In this document: positions 35,702-44,683 of the stretch, in pieces | Layout of the letters: every line of letters starts with the position of its first letter | Position numbering within the stretch: the stretch's first letter is position 1 | NCBI GenBank assembly: GCA_963761475.1 | Contig: CAVXGT010000006.1 | Coordinates: 1-64,000 of the forward strand | Direction of reading: 5' to 3' | Length of the DNA stretch: 64,000 nt | DNA from: Ga0077555 sp963761475 | GTDB lineage: Bacteria > Pseudomonadota > Alphaproteobacteria > Rhizobiales > Hyphomicrobiaceae | Program-made: the position numbers and the translations under genes | The notes under the pieces: generated by a model | Told to the model about the DNA's origin: nothing | The model's database searches: none | Seen by the model: the letters and a program-made list of their open reading frames with translations, nothing else

Positions 35702-36274
35702 GTGAGCATCTGCACAGGCTCCCAGATCCGGGCGGCCAGAGCTCTTCTTGGTTGGAGCCGTCACGTTCTAGCAGAAGCAGCGAGCTTGCATGTGAATACA
35801 GTGGTGTATTGGGAGCAACAGCAGGAGATTCCGTCGGGGCCCCATTCTGAGCCGCATGCGTGTCGTCTCATGCGACAGGCTCTGCTCAAGGCCGATGTCG
35901 TCGTCCTCTCGTCACCGGCCCCAGGCGTTAGGTTTTGTCAGAAAACGCCAATTAGCGGAACAGTACGCGCGCCCGCGCGCGCCCGCGTCATGGGGTCTAA
36001 AAGATTGGAAAATGAGGAAGACAATTTTGTCAGACCCTCTGGTGGTTATGCGCGGGACACAGAGGGCAACACACCGGCGCCCCCTAGCAATGATCGACGG
36101 AAATCGGAATGTGGTGCCAAGACAAGATCAGGACAGCCCTGTCGGAGACAAGGGAGTGGTCGGGGTGGACGATGCATAAATCATGGCGGTTACAGCACGG
36201 GACCTAAGACGGTCGAGGGACGACAGCGCATTGCCGACGCGCAGCGACGCCGATGGCTCGCGGACAGAACGTAG
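35702..36274 (+). CDS. HTH protein with C-terminal HGGxSTG zinc-finger-like domain
   Basis: The 190-residue protein has an XRE-like helix-turn-helix at residues 5-50 (GSQIRAARALLGWSRHVLAE, AASLHVNTVVYWEQQQ), a disordered middle, and a C-terminal module CGAKTRSGQPCRRQGSGRGG, RCINHGGYSTGPKTVEGRQR. The spaced cysteines, the HGG and STGP motif and the closing RIADAQRRRW define the HGGxSTG proteins known mainly from phages and islands. That domain often stands alone, so the HTH in front is a notable fusion. Start ATG/GTG near 35702 follows AAGGAG. The role is unknown, presumably nucleic-acid binding. Confidence 0.65.
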   Translation: MSICTGSQIRAARALLGWSRHVLAEAASLHVNTVVYWEQQQEIPSGPHSEPHACRLMRQALLKADVVVLSSPAPGVRFCQKTPISGTVRAPARARVMGSKRLENEEDNFVRPSGGYARDTEGNTPAPPSNDRRKSECGAKTRSGQPCRRQGSGRGGRCINHGGYSTGPKTVEGRQRIADAQRRRWLADRT

Positions 36275-36445
36275 GAAACAAAAGAAGCGCCAGCGGCCCT
36301 TGATGGAGACGCAGGTGATCCCATCTCATTAGTGGAGACACCCGCACACATGATCATGACCGCCACGAACGCGACCGCCCGACCCAGGGCCGCCGCGCAC
36401 ATCGGCTTGTGTGCGGCCTTCGAGTCCAACAGGAAAGGATATTGA

Positions 36446-36994
36446 ATGACCGCACCATCGATTATGCGCGCCGCGGTGACAGCTTCGCGGTGGCATGCTG
36501 CGCAGACCCGCAAGGGTGCTGCCGCCGAGCCTTATGTGAATCACCTTCTGCAAGTTGCCGCCCTTGTCGCCGAGGCGGACGCGGAAAATATCGATTTGAT
36601 TGTTGCCGCGCTCCTGCATGACGCCATCGAGGATCAGCGGATCACCCGCCACGAGATTGCAGCCGAATTCGGAGAAGTGGTCGCCCGATTGGTCGAGGAA
36701 TGCACGGACGACAAGGCACTGCCAAAAGAGATGCGGAAGGCCATTCAGGTTGAGACGGCTGCCGCCAAGTCGCGAGATGCCAAGCTCCTGAAACTCGCAG
36801 ACAAGACGTCGAACCTGCGTGCTATTGCGACCAGCCCTCCCGTCGGCTGGTCGATCGAACGTCGGCGGGCATACGTAGCCTGGTCACAGACGGTAGCAGG
36901 TGCCGGCCTCTTGGGGCATTCACAGATGCTGGATCTCGCGTTCCAGGAAGCTGTGACGCAGGCCGAAGAGCGCCTCAGTGTCAGTCCCGATTAA
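36446..36994 (+). CDS. HD-domain phosphohydrolase, RelA/SpoT hydrolase-like
   Basis: This 182-residue protein starts at ATG 36446 after AGGAAAGG. The metal-binding histidine lies in YVNHLLQVAALV, the HD pair in IVAALLHDAIEDQRITRHEI and the last aspartate in LLKLADKTSNLRAIATSPP. Order and spacing match the small (p)ppGpp hydrolases related to SpoT and Mesh1. It lacks a synthetase domain. Its presence on a mobile island suggests a stand-alone alarmone or nucleotide hydrolase, which could affect host stringency or act as the detoxifying half of a toxin pair. No synthetase toxin is visible beside it. Confidence 0.75.
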   Translation: MTAPSIMRAAVTASRWHAAQTRKGAAAEPYVNHLLQVAALVAEADAENIDLIVAALLHDAIEDQRITRHEIAAEFGEVVARLVEECTDDKALPKEMRKAIQVETAAAKSRDAKLLKLADKTSNLRAIATSPPVGWSIERRRAYVAWSQTVAGAGLLGHSQMLDLAFQEAVTQAEERLSVSPD

Positions 36995-37075
36995 AAGACC
37001 TGGCCGGTACTGTCGCATCTCACCCCAATGCGTGGTAGCGCGATCACAATGAAGACTGGTTCGGTTAGATCGCGT

Positions 37076-38917
37076 TCAAGGCCACGGTTTGATAGTTATG
37101 GATTGACGTACCTTGGCGATTATAGCCTTCCAAATCGTGGCTTCAGCTTCGCGATAAGCCAAATTGACTGTAATATCGTGCCGCTCGGTGAAGATTGTCG
37201 TGAGTTGCACCCACACAGGCCCCCGAGGGCCTGTCCGCCGATATTCCATTACGAGAGCGGGGTACCCTGCCAACCGGTCCTGGCGCACATTAAGCAGGTC
37301 CAGCAATCGAAGTCCCTGAAACAGCAAGGCCGTTTCAAGACCTCGCTTCTGTTCTCGGAGCATCTGAGCAAGATCCGATGGTGTGAGGGCAACAAGATCA
37401 GCACGCGTGAACGATGCTGGTCGTGACGATTTTATGCGGACAGATGCATAAGTCGTTGTCGGCAGCGAGTTGGCAGCGAGCAGCGTGATCGTTTGATCGT
37501 CACCGTCCGGTACGGTCACTCCAGATCGATCCATAGTCGCTTCTACCACCGTCGCGATTAGCCGCAGTTGATCAGACCCAAGTAGCCACCATCCTTTTGG
37601 TATCTGCACTTGAACGCCTCTGGGCAGTTTGATCGTCACGAAATTCGAGGAGATAATCTCGCCATTGGTGGACTGCCTCAGTCCCGGAGCCGCAATAGTT
37701 TCACCGTTATTAGGAGACTTGAGTGGGACAGACTCTCGGATAGGGGGAGCGGACCACTTCTTGCCAACGCCGCCTAGCGTCACGCTGGCTTCCGGCGCGG
37801 CTTCTTCACCCGGCCAAGCCGTAGGAAGCTCAGAAATACGCATAGGAACGCTATCACCGCGCGCATCAAGCTCGGCGCCAAAGTCGCGTCGTTCGTCGTT
37901 GGTGAGTTTCAACTGTGGCAGTTGCACCTGGCGCGCGAAGATTTCTGGCCGTAGCTCAGGTGCATCGCGTCCGATGTTGGACAGCTCGATAAAGGATGTC
38001 GATTTGGCGATCTGAACTCGCAATGTTTCCAGTTTGGCCTGTCGTTGCACCTCCGCGCGGTGACGGGCAACCGAAGGCAAATGCAGAAGAAACCACCATG
38101 AACCGACAGTGACGATCGCAATTGCTAAGATAGAGCCAGTGCACTGCTTGTAACCGATCTGACAGAAGATCCGATGCAGTGCCGAGGCAAACTGCCGTCG
38201 TAATGCACGCCATCCGGTGGGCGGCGTGGGCCCAGGGGAGTGGTAACCGGCCCGAACCCATAATAGCGACCAGAATGACATAGCAACAAATAGTGGCACC
38301 GCCGCCATCGCAGCGAATGATCTAATCATGTAGGAGAACCAATCTATATTAGATAAATCCACGTGCTTAATGGCATCATTGATATCGTTGCTATAGCCAG
38401 ACGGATCTGTTTGGTACGATTTGAGTTGGGGGGCATTAAGGGCGAATTGATAACCATCGGCGGTTTGAAAGATGCGTCCTAGGAGTTGAGCACCTATCGC
38501 CGTGCGGGAAAATGGGTGTACACATTGAGGGTGTGGGTCCCACACCCTCCCGCCTAACTCATATATGCAGGCAGAGCGCTCGATCCATGGCCAATGGAGC
38601 CAATTTGAGAACCCAGCCAACCCGATCCAACTGCACGTAACCACCACCCAAAGGCGGAACAAGACGCGGTGCCAATAGTTATTTATCGCTCGTGGTCCGC
38701 GAGCGATCGGTGGTGGGGGCAGGGCCACAACAGGTCGCTTCCTAACCATCACATTGAGGGCGCTAACGGTGCCGGCCTTCTGCCAGTCTGTGTCGTTCTC
38801 ATGCCGGATTAGAACTTCTGTCCACTGTTCGGTCCCGCGAAGAAATTCCTTCAAGTCCTCCAAGCTGAATGGCCCGACAGGATGTCGCCCGATTGCATAG
38901 TACCATCCGCCAGCCAT
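37076..38917 (-). CDS. GYF-domain membrane protein, unknown function
   Basis: A 613-residue protein beginning with a GYF_2 domain (GGWYYAIGRHPVGPFSLEDL, residues 3-60), which in such proteins recognises proline-rich peptides. Three membrane segments follow at about 85-107 (LFRLWVVVTCSWIGLAGF), 200-225 and 262-280 (SILAIAIVTVGSWWFLL). The soluble C-terminal half (from about 300) contains LKLTNDERRDFGAELDA and a beta-rich end (QVQIPKGWWLLGSDQLRLIA, GPVWVQLTTIFTERHDITVN). I do not recognise the C-terminal fold. The gene stands alone on the minus strand, with its front near the IS3 fossil at 38983. It might sense a ligand outside the membrane. Confidence 0.65.
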   Translation of the reverse strand: MAGGWYYAIGRHPVGPFSLEDLKEFLRGTEQWTEVLIRHENDTDWQKAGTVSALNVMVRKRPVVALPPPPIARGPRAINNYWHRVLFRLWVVVTCSWIGLAGFSNWLHWPWIERSACIYELGGRVWDPHPQCVHPFSRTAIGAQLLGRIFQTADGYQFALNAPQLKSYQTDPSGYSNDINDAIKHVDLSNIDWFSYMIRSFAAMAAVPLFVAMSFWSLLWVRAGYHSPGPTPPTGWRALRRQFASALHRIFCQIGYKQCTGSILAIAIVTVGSWWFLLHLPSVARHRAEVQRQAKLETLRVQIAKSTSFIELSNIGRDAPELRPEIFARQVQLPQLKLTNDERRDFGAELDARGDSVPMRISELPTAWPGEEAAPEASVTLGGVGKKWSAPPIRESVPLKSPNNGETIAAPGLRQSTNGEIISSNFVTIKLPRGVQVQIPKGWWLLGSDQLRLIATVVEATMDRSGVTVPDGDDQTITLLAANSLPTTTYASVRIKSSRPASFTRADLVALTPSDLAQMLREQKRGLETALLFQGLRLLDLLNVRQDRLAGYPALVMEYRRTGPRGPVWVQLTTIFTERHDITVNLAYREAEATIWKAIIAKVRQSITIKPWP

Positions 38918-38982
38918 CCCCCCCCTCCAAACGTCGTAGTTCTCACGGAATTGGCGGTTTCATCTGCTACATGGGCTGATAC

Positions 38983-39034
38983 TGACCAACCCCCACCGAG
39001 TGGTCCAGGTTAAATCTTAGTTCACGGGTTGTCT
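38983..39034 (-). repeat. fossil right end of an IS3-family element
   Basis: Read on the minus strand these bases match the end of the IS3 element at 49480-49538: the CCCATGAACTA region, the GGACCACTCGGTGGGGG stretch and the terminal GGTCA. About 50 bases survive with several differences, so it comes from a related older copy and not from the present element. Confidence 0.6.
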
Positions 39035-39551
39035 TCGTGCAGGGCCCATCGTGGTCGCCGGAGCCCTTGAGCGCGGCGCACGCCGGAGAGCCGTGGCGGC
39101 GAGAGATCATGCGGCTCAAGAAGCTGATCAGTGGGCACGAGATTTGGGGATGCCGGGCGAAGACGGTCCAGGACAAGGCCAAGGCCGGCAAGGTCGTCCG
39201 GGTGAACGGAGCCCGGTCCAGGCGGCATCGGGTCCCTAATGCAGATGGAAAATGCCCGATGGCCGCACGACCGGTCGGGCATCGACCTCGGACGGCTCGG
39301 CGCACTGCGCCGCTGAGCCATCTGTCCGGACACCTGCACTTCCAGCACCTACTCAAAACAACTTCGATGCAGTCCGCTGGAGAATTGAAACGAAAGTAAT
39401 GTTGCAAGTGGTATGAAAAAATACAAATGCAAGAGTCCGATGATGTTTGGGTATTGGTCATTCTAGGTGCTTATGATCTGACGCGATAGAGCTTGGATTC
39501 GGAAATATAACTTGGATGTACTTATTGACGGCGCGATTACGGCGCATCATA
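39035..39551. other. no convincing gene
   Basis: The stretch between the IS fossil and the recombinase gene. Open frames exist on both strands (39037-39399 plus, 38967-39461 minus) but neither has a ribosome site or a recognisable domain, and they contradict each other. It may hold decayed mobile DNA. Confidence 0.35.
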
Positions 39552-39583
39552 TAGCGTACGCTAAGTAAAGTTAGCGAACGCTA
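39552..39583. repeat. 13-bp inverted repeat in front of the recombinase gene
   Basis: TAGCGTACGCTAA (39552-39564) and TTAGCGAACGCTA (39571-39583) are inverted copies with one mismatch and a six-base spacer. The left half itself contains the perfect palindrome AGCGTACGCT. The layout, two 13-bp arms around a 6-bp centre, is that of a tyrosine-recombinase core site, or of an operator. It ends 14 bases before the GTG start of the recombinase. Confidence 0.6.
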
Positions 39584-39597
39584 TGAGGGGGAATCCC

Positions 39598-40623
39598 GTG
39601 GCCGCCGAAATCATCACCACCACTGAGACCGCCAACGAGGTCGCGTTGCCGCCGGAGCGCGTCGAGGCCATCCGCAACGCCATCGCCGGGGCCCGCTCGA
39701 AGCGCACCCGCGAGGCGTATAGGCAACAATTCGGCACGTTCTGCGACTGGTGCACCGCGCATGGTCGGGCGCCAGTTCCTGCCAGCATCGAGACTGTCGC
39801 TGGATATCTCACCGCGTTGCAGGACGGGACCGCCACCGGACGCAAGTGGGCGCCGTCGTCCATCGAGGTCGCGCTGTCCGCCATCATCGTCGCCAACCGC
39901 CTTGCGGGGAACGAGATCAACCGCAAAGCCACGGTGATTGCCGATGCCGTCAAGAGCGTGAAGCAGAACGCGGGCGCCCAGCGGACCGCACGCAGGGTGC
40001 ACCCGATCCGCGCCACCGACGTCGAGCGCCTGCTTGATGTCCTGACCGGCGCCGATCTGCGGACCATTCGCGACGCCGCAATCATCGCGCTCGGGTTTGC
40101 CGCCGCGCTGCGACGCTCCGAGCTGGTCGGGCTCGACGTTGGCGAATTGACCACTGGCACGGGCGCATTGGTTGTGACCGATGATGGCTTGGACGTGGTA
40201 CTCGCCACGTCGAAGGCGGATCAAGGCCGCGAGGTTCGCGTGGCCGTGCCACGTGAGGACGTGCCGACGCTCTGCGATGCCGTCACGCGCTGGATCGAGG
40301 TGTCTGACATCCAGCGAGGAAGACCGTTGTTCCAGTCGATCAACAAAGGGGGCAAGCGCACCGGGCGCCGCCTCACGGGGACCGACATTGCCCGCATCAT
40401 CAAGGCGCGCGTCAAGGATCACCCGCGCCTCGCGCATCTGGTCGAGATCGTCAGCGGGCACAGTCTGAGGGCGGGTTGCATCACGAGCTTGTCGGAAAGC
40501 GGCGCCAGCATCGCCGAGATCCAGCCCCATAGTCGGCATGCGACGGCCGACATGGTGGGTCGCTACGTCCGCGACGTGGATCGATGGAAGCGCAATCCTT
40601 TAGGCAAGCTGGGGAGGACTTGA
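39598..40623 (+). CDS. tyrosine site-specific recombinase
   Basis: An XerC/D-like recombinase of 341 residues from GTG 39598, whose ribosome site is GAGGGGGA. ATG 39583 is an alternative but sits inside the inverted repeat. The N-terminal SAM-like core-binding domain is seen at 20-110 (SKRTREAYRQQFGTFCDWCT). Catalytic residues: arginine in FAAALRRSELVGL, histidine-arginine in SGHSLRAGCITSL, histidine in HSRHATADMVG and tyrosine in VGRYVRDVDRW. It is intact. It lies mid-island, far from the island ends, so it probably serves another site such as the 13-bp inverted repeat directly in front. Confidence 0.88.
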   Translation: MAAEIITTTETANEVALPPERVEAIRNAIAGARSKRTREAYRQQFGTFCDWCTAHGRAPVPASIETVAGYLTALQDGTATGRKWAPSSIEVALSAIIVANRLAGNEINRKATVIADAVKSVKQNAGAQRTARRVHPIRATDVERLLDVLTGADLRTIRDAAIIALGFAAALRRSELVGLDVGELTTGTGALVVTDDGLDVVLATSKADQGREVRVAVPREDVPTLCDAVTRWIEVSDIQRGRPLFQSINKGGKRTGRRLTGTDIARIIKARVKDHPRLAHLVEIVSGHSLRAGCITSLSESGASIAEIQPHSRHATADMVGRYVRDVDRWKRNPLGKLGRT

Positions 40624-40813
40624 TGCTGCATCAACGCATCCGGATTCTGGAAACCGAGAGTTATCCACAGACCAGTCGGCCTCAGTATTGGATGGACCCA
40701 TCATTGGAACGTTGTAGTGATCAATACGTCATTCGAGGCCATGTCCCTGCGTAGGCTTCCATGACGTCCAACGCCTCGATGTTGAGTGCGTAGTCTCTGC
40801 GAGGCGTCATATT

Positions 40814-40842
40814 CTGGGCTGAGCCTTGAAGGCTCGGCCCAG
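40814..40842 (+). terminator. strong hairpin downstream of the recombinase gene
   Basis: CTGGGCTGAGCC and GGCTCGGCCCAG pair over 12 positions with one mismatch around the loop TTGAA. It lies about 190 bases after the recombinase stop, with no T-tract after it. A second, weaker inverted pair (ACGCCTCG / CGAGGCGT) lies just before it. The 40,624-41,044 stretch otherwise shows no gene. Confidence 0.4.
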
Positions 40843-41044
40843 ATTGCATTGGCGGCACTTCGAACCGGAGCCGAGCGGCGCGCTGGACGTCAGGCTGTCC
40901 ACAGGCGTGAGTCGAGCATCATTATGATCCTTGCGACATTAAGGCTGCGATGCGACGCTCACTGAGCGGACGTGGAGCAAGCCTTAGCGGGGTGGCGGCG
41001 CAAGCCGTGCGAAGCGTCCGTACCAGCAGCACCGAAATCTACCC

Positions 41045-41193
41045 CTAAGCCTTGAGCATCTGGGGCTTGCCACGGTCCACGATGACCTCGGCGGCGAGAA
41101 GCGCGTCATACCGGGTGGGGCGGGTGCCCGGTCGGATGGTGATTTCAAGGATGTGGTCAAATTTGCTGGCTGACGTCAGCCTTTCGATCCAAG
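41045..41193 (-). pseudogene. C-terminal remnant of an unknown gene
   Basis: On the minus strand an open stretch ends at TAG 41045-41047 and reads LTSASKFDHILEITIRPGTR, then PTRYDALLAAEVIVDRGKPQ, then MLKA. It has coding character but is cut upstream by a stop at about 41,190 and has no start codon. It looks like the surviving tail of a gene disrupted during insertion of neighbouring elements. Confidence 0.35.
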
Positions 41194-41269
41194 ATTAGGC
41201 AATGCAGCGTGAAAATCCCGCCGACCATAACCTCAGCCGCCCGCCAACAGACCAAAGCGAGAGAGACCG

Positions 41270-41494
41270 ATGCCTGCGGACCAAGGCTTGCATGATCAGG
41301 AAACGAGAGTTCGGCAACTCGCCGATAGTAAGGGCCTCCAATTGCGGCGGGCAGACCATGCCGACGGCTTGTGGCACCTGATTGACCCATCAATCGACGG
41401 AAAACTGTATGCATTTGCCTTTACAAAACCGCACACATATAGCCTCGGCGAAATCGAGGACATGTTGAACAGATCGGACCCAGAAAATCGATAG
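41270..41494 (+). CDS. small conserved-looking hypothetical protein
   Basis: A 74-residue protein starting MPADQGLHDQETRVRQLADS at ATG 41270 (AGAGAGACCG upstream). The middle, LQLRRADHADGLWHLIDPSI, and the end, FAFTKPHTYSLGEIEDMLNR, look like a folded small alpha/beta domain. Similar short orphan proteins are common in rhizobial islands, but I cannot name a family. It sits just before the IS66 element. Confidence 0.5.
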   Translation: MPADQGLHDQETRVRQLADSKGLQLRRADHADGLWHLIDPSIDGKLYAFAFTKPHTYSLGEIEDMLNRSDPENR

Positions 41495-41685
41495 CGAGGT
41501 AGGCATCTCAGTCTGTTCGCCCTACACAACTCGCTCGCCAACTTCGCATTGCCGGTGCTGATCCTGATCATCGATGAGGTGCGGGGGGATAGTCTCCCTC
41601 CGGTGAGCGCCGCCTTGTCCGCCTGAACTGGATGGCCGAGTCTGACGCGCGTTTTGTGTGTGGCTCAGGCGAGGATGTGCCCACG

Positions 41686-42072
41686 ATGTCGGATGTGGAC
41701 ACAAGTGGCGGCAAGCGTCGGCGGAACAAGCGTTGGCCGGAGGCGCTGAAGCGCGAGATCGTCGAGGCGACACTTCAGCCGGGGGCGTCGGTATCGGTGG
41801 TGGCGCGCCAGTACGACGTCAACGCGAACCAGGTTTTCGCATGGCGTCGCCGCGACCTGTCGGAGGATCGGCAGTCCACTTTGCCCTCTCCACCGGCAAC
41901 GCCGGCGCTGGTGCCGGTGACCATCATCCCGGAGCCGGAGGGCGAGCAGGCTGCGCCGGCCGCCCCGGACACGATCGAGATCGAGGTGCCAGATGGTAGT
42001 CGGGTGCGCGTGGGGACGGGCTTCGACGGACGCACGCTGAAGCGCGTGCTCGACGTGCTGAGGAAGCGATGA
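41686..42072 (+). CDS. tnpA: IS66 accessory protein TnpA (HTH)
   Basis: From ATG 41686 the protein has 128 residues. The helix-turn-helix (RWPEALKREIVEATLQPGAS, VSVVARQYDVNANQVFAWRR) is the IS66 orf1/TnpA signature. The tail ends IEIEVPDGSRVRVGTGFDGR and RTLKRVLDVLRKR. The longer frame from 41632 is not family-like. Its stop overlaps tnpB (ATGA). It is needed together with TnpB and TnpC for transposition. Confidence 0.85.
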   Translation: MSDVDTSGGKRRRNKRWPEALKREIVEATLQPGASVSVVARQYDVNANQVFAWRRRDLSEDRQSTLPSPPATPALVPVTIIPEPEGEQAAPAAPDTIEIEVPDGSRVRVGTGFDGRTLKRVLDVLRKR

Positions 42073-42443
42073 TCCCGGTCCCGCCAGACGTGCGCGTGTG
42101 GCTGGCTGTTGGCAAGACCGACATGCGACGCGGCATGAACGGGCTCAGCCTCCAGGTGCAGGAGACGCTCGGGCGCGACCCGTTCGCCGGCGATCTTTTC
42201 GTGTTCCGCGGTGCCAGAGGCGACCTCGTCAAGATCCTCTGGCATGACGGCCTCGGTCTCTCGCTCTACGCCAAGCGACTGGAGCGCGGCAGGTTCATCT
42301 GGCCGCCGACCTTGCCCATCTCGCCCGCGCGTGCACCGGAGGAGCGCTCGGTCACCATCTCGGCTGCTCAGCTCGCCTATCTCCTGTCCGGGATCGACTG
42401 GCGTAACCCGGTTCACACATTCCGGCCGGAACGCGCGGGATAA
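42069..42443 (+). CDS. tnpB: IS66 accessory protein TnpB
   Basis: The 124-residue TnpB (orf2) has the family hallmark VRVWLAVGKTDMRRGMNGLS, then DLFVFRGARGDLVKILWHDG and LSLYAKRLERGRFIWP. It overlaps tnpA by four bases and is intact. This protein family is specific to IS66-type elements and carries no known catalytic motif. Its role is accessory. Confidence 0.92.
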   Translation: MIPVPPDVRVWLAVGKTDMRRGMNGLSLQVQETLGRDPFAGDLFVFRGARGDLVKILWHDGLGLSLYAKRLERGRFIWPPTLPISPARAPEERSVTISAAQLAYLLSGIDWRNPVHTFRPERAG

Positions 42444-42501
42444 GCGGTGATCCGGTCATTTTCTGCGAGCGATGGGACGCTGTCTGTGATTCTCTCGATC
42501 C

Positions 42502-44269
42502 ATGAATTCGGCGGCCGACATCGAGGCATTGAGAGCAGCACTCGCGGCCGAGCGGGCCCGAGCGGCGCACGTCGAGGCCGAGCTGGCGCTCGCCCGCGCC
42601 AAGCTCGCCGATGACGCGGCGACGATCACAGCCCAGAAGCTGGAGATCGTCGAGCTCAAGCGGCAGATCTACGGGCCCCGATCCGAGCGCGCCGCTCGCC
42701 TCATCGACCAGATGGAGCTGGAGCTCGAAGACCTGGAGGCCGCGGCCACCGAGGACGAGATCGCCGCCGAGCAGGCCGCTGCAAAGACGACGAACGTCGC
42801 CGGCTTCACGCGCAAGCGCCCCTCACGCCAGCCGTTCCCGGCGCACTTGCCGCGCGAACGCGTCATCGTGCCCGGCTCCACGACGTGCGCGTGCTGCGGC
42901 GGCACGCGGCTGCGCAAACTCGGCGAGACCATCACCGAGACGCTGGAGGTCATCCGCGCCGCTGGAAGGTGATCTGCCACGTGCGCGAGAAGATGACCTG
43001 CCGGGACTGCGAGAAGATCTCGGAGCCGCCGGCGCCCTTCCACGTCACGCCGAGGGGCTGGGCTGGCCCGAACCTCATGGCGATGCTGCTGTTCGAGAAG
43101 TTCGGCCAGCATCAGCCTTTGAACCGTCAGGTCGAGCGCTATGGCCGCGAGGGCGTGCCGCTGGCGCTTTCGACGGTTGCCGATCAAGTAGGTGCGGGAT
43201 GCGCCGTGCTGGCCCCGCTGCTCAGGCGTGTCGAGGCCCACGTCTTCGCGGCCGAGCGGCTGCACGGTGACGACACCACGGTGCCCGTGCTGGCGAAAGG
43301 CAAGACGCACACCGGCAGATGCTGGGTGTACGTCCGTGACGATCGGCCATTCAAAGGTCGCGCCCCCTCCTGCCGCGATGTTCTACTACTCGCGCGACCG
43401 AGGCGGCGCGCACGTCGAGGAACATCTCGCGCGATGGTCCGGGCTGCTGCAGGCAGACGCCTACTCCGGCTACAACAGGCTCTATGCCGCTGACCGATCG
43501 CCGGGTCTGATCCTGGAGGCAGGCTGCTGGGCGCATGCACGCCGGCCGTTCTTCGCACTTGCCGACATCGAGGCCAGCGCCCGGCGCAAGGCCGAGGGCA
43601 AAGCGCCCGCACCGATCTCGCCGCTGGCGCTGGAGGCCGTCCGGCGCATCGATGAGCTGTTCGAGATCGAGCGCGGCATCAACGGCAGAAGTGCCGAGGA
43701 GCGCCGCGCCGTCCGCCAGGAGCTGAGCAAGCCGCTTGTCGACGATCTCGATGCCTGGATGCGCACCAAGCGACCGAAGCTGCCGCGTGGCAGCAGCATC
43801 ACGAAGGCCATGGATTACATGCTCAAGCGCTGGCCGGCATTCACGCGCTTCCTCGACGACGGCCGCGTCTGCCTGAGCAACAATGCTGCTGAACGCGGCC
43901 TGCGCGGCATTGCACTTGGGCGGAAGTCGTGGCTCTTCGCCGGCTCGGACTCGCGGGGGCATGCGCGCGGCCGCCATGTACAGCCTGATCGTCACGGCCA
44001 AGCTCAACGACATCGATCCGCAGGCCTGGCTCGCTGACGTGCTGGCCCGCATTGCCGGTCACCCGGCCTCGCGCCTCGACGAGCTGCTGCCGTGGAACTG
44101 GCGGTCTCTGACGCCGTCAGTCGGGCGGCCTGACAATCGCCGCAACTGCGGTGCTCACCGGATGAATACGGGGGATATGAGGTCCGACGATGAGTTGTCC
44201 ACCGCCGGGAGGATTGCGTCCGGCCTACTCCCGATAGCCGTTTTGCGCCCGCTGCCGTGCTGCCTTTGA
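42502..44269 (+). CDS. tnpC: IS66 transposase TnpC, broken by three frameshifts
   Basis: The N-terminus (42502-42950) has the coiled leader and a zinc motif CACCGGTRLRKLGETITETL. It shifts near 42,955 into KVICHVREKMTCRDCEKISE, near 43,360 into FYYSRDRGGAHVEEHLARWS, and near 43,955 into MYSLIVTAKLNDIDPQAWLA. DDE residues of the catalytic domain lie in LHGDDTTVPVL and ADAYSGYNRLY, and the C-terminal glutamate region in LSNNAAERGLRGIALGRKSW. The last frame runs past the probable IS end at 44161. As written the enzyme is inactive. All pieces are well conserved, so recent decay or sequence errors are likely. Confidence 0.8.
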
Positions 44270-44683
44270 TGAAACTGATCGCGTCCTGATGGAGGCACTG
44301 TGCCGGGCCTCGACCGTCACGGCAGCTCGACCCCCACTTAGCCGACGGTTTACTGCGCCGCAGCGAAATGTCGTCATGGGCCACGACCGGCCGCACGCAA
44401 GCACGGACGATCAGGACGAGATGTGCTTTCCATGCACACCAAGTCGCAGGTCGATGCCTCGAAAACCGCTGCAGCGCATCACGACAGCGCTGAATTTTCG
44501 CGTCTGGTGACCGCTTTCGGCCCTACCGCCTCGGTGGGCACTCGATCAACAGATCGGGAGTTCTGACCCTCAGCCGTCATTTCGGCTGGATTTAGTGGGT
44601 AGGCATCCTAACCGTGACTGAAATGTTACTGCATTCATCTGCGATACGGGCGGCACGAGGGACGCCGTGTTGCCTCGCTGTCG
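44270..44683. other. no gene seen between IS66 and the YceI-OmpA gene
   Basis: About 410 bases with only short, incompatible open frames on both strands. It follows the end of the insertion sequence and precedes the stop of the minus-strand YceI-OmpA gene. No repeat or RNA feature is evident. Confidence 0.35.

Larger units (their letters stand above)
41600..44161 (+). mobile_element. IS66-family insertion sequence
   Basis: An element of about 2.56 kb with the three-gene layout of IS66 (tnpA, tnpB, tnpC). The outer ends look inverted: CCGGTGAGCGCCGCC at 41600 against CCGGTGAGCACCGCA read inward from 44161 on the other strand. No target duplication is obvious, so the ends may be off by a few bases. 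Immediately left, an open stretch (LHNSLANFALPVLILIIDEV) suggests that a gene was interrupted. Confidence 0.7.

Noticed and set aside
39037..39399. Plus-strand open frame after the IS3 fossil, considered as a gene
   Set aside because: No ribosome site or domain, arginine-rich composition typical of spurious high-GC frames, and a competing minus-strand frame.
41592..44170. Target-site duplication around IS66
   Set aside because: Eight bases on either side of the proposed ends do not match, so no duplication is claimed.
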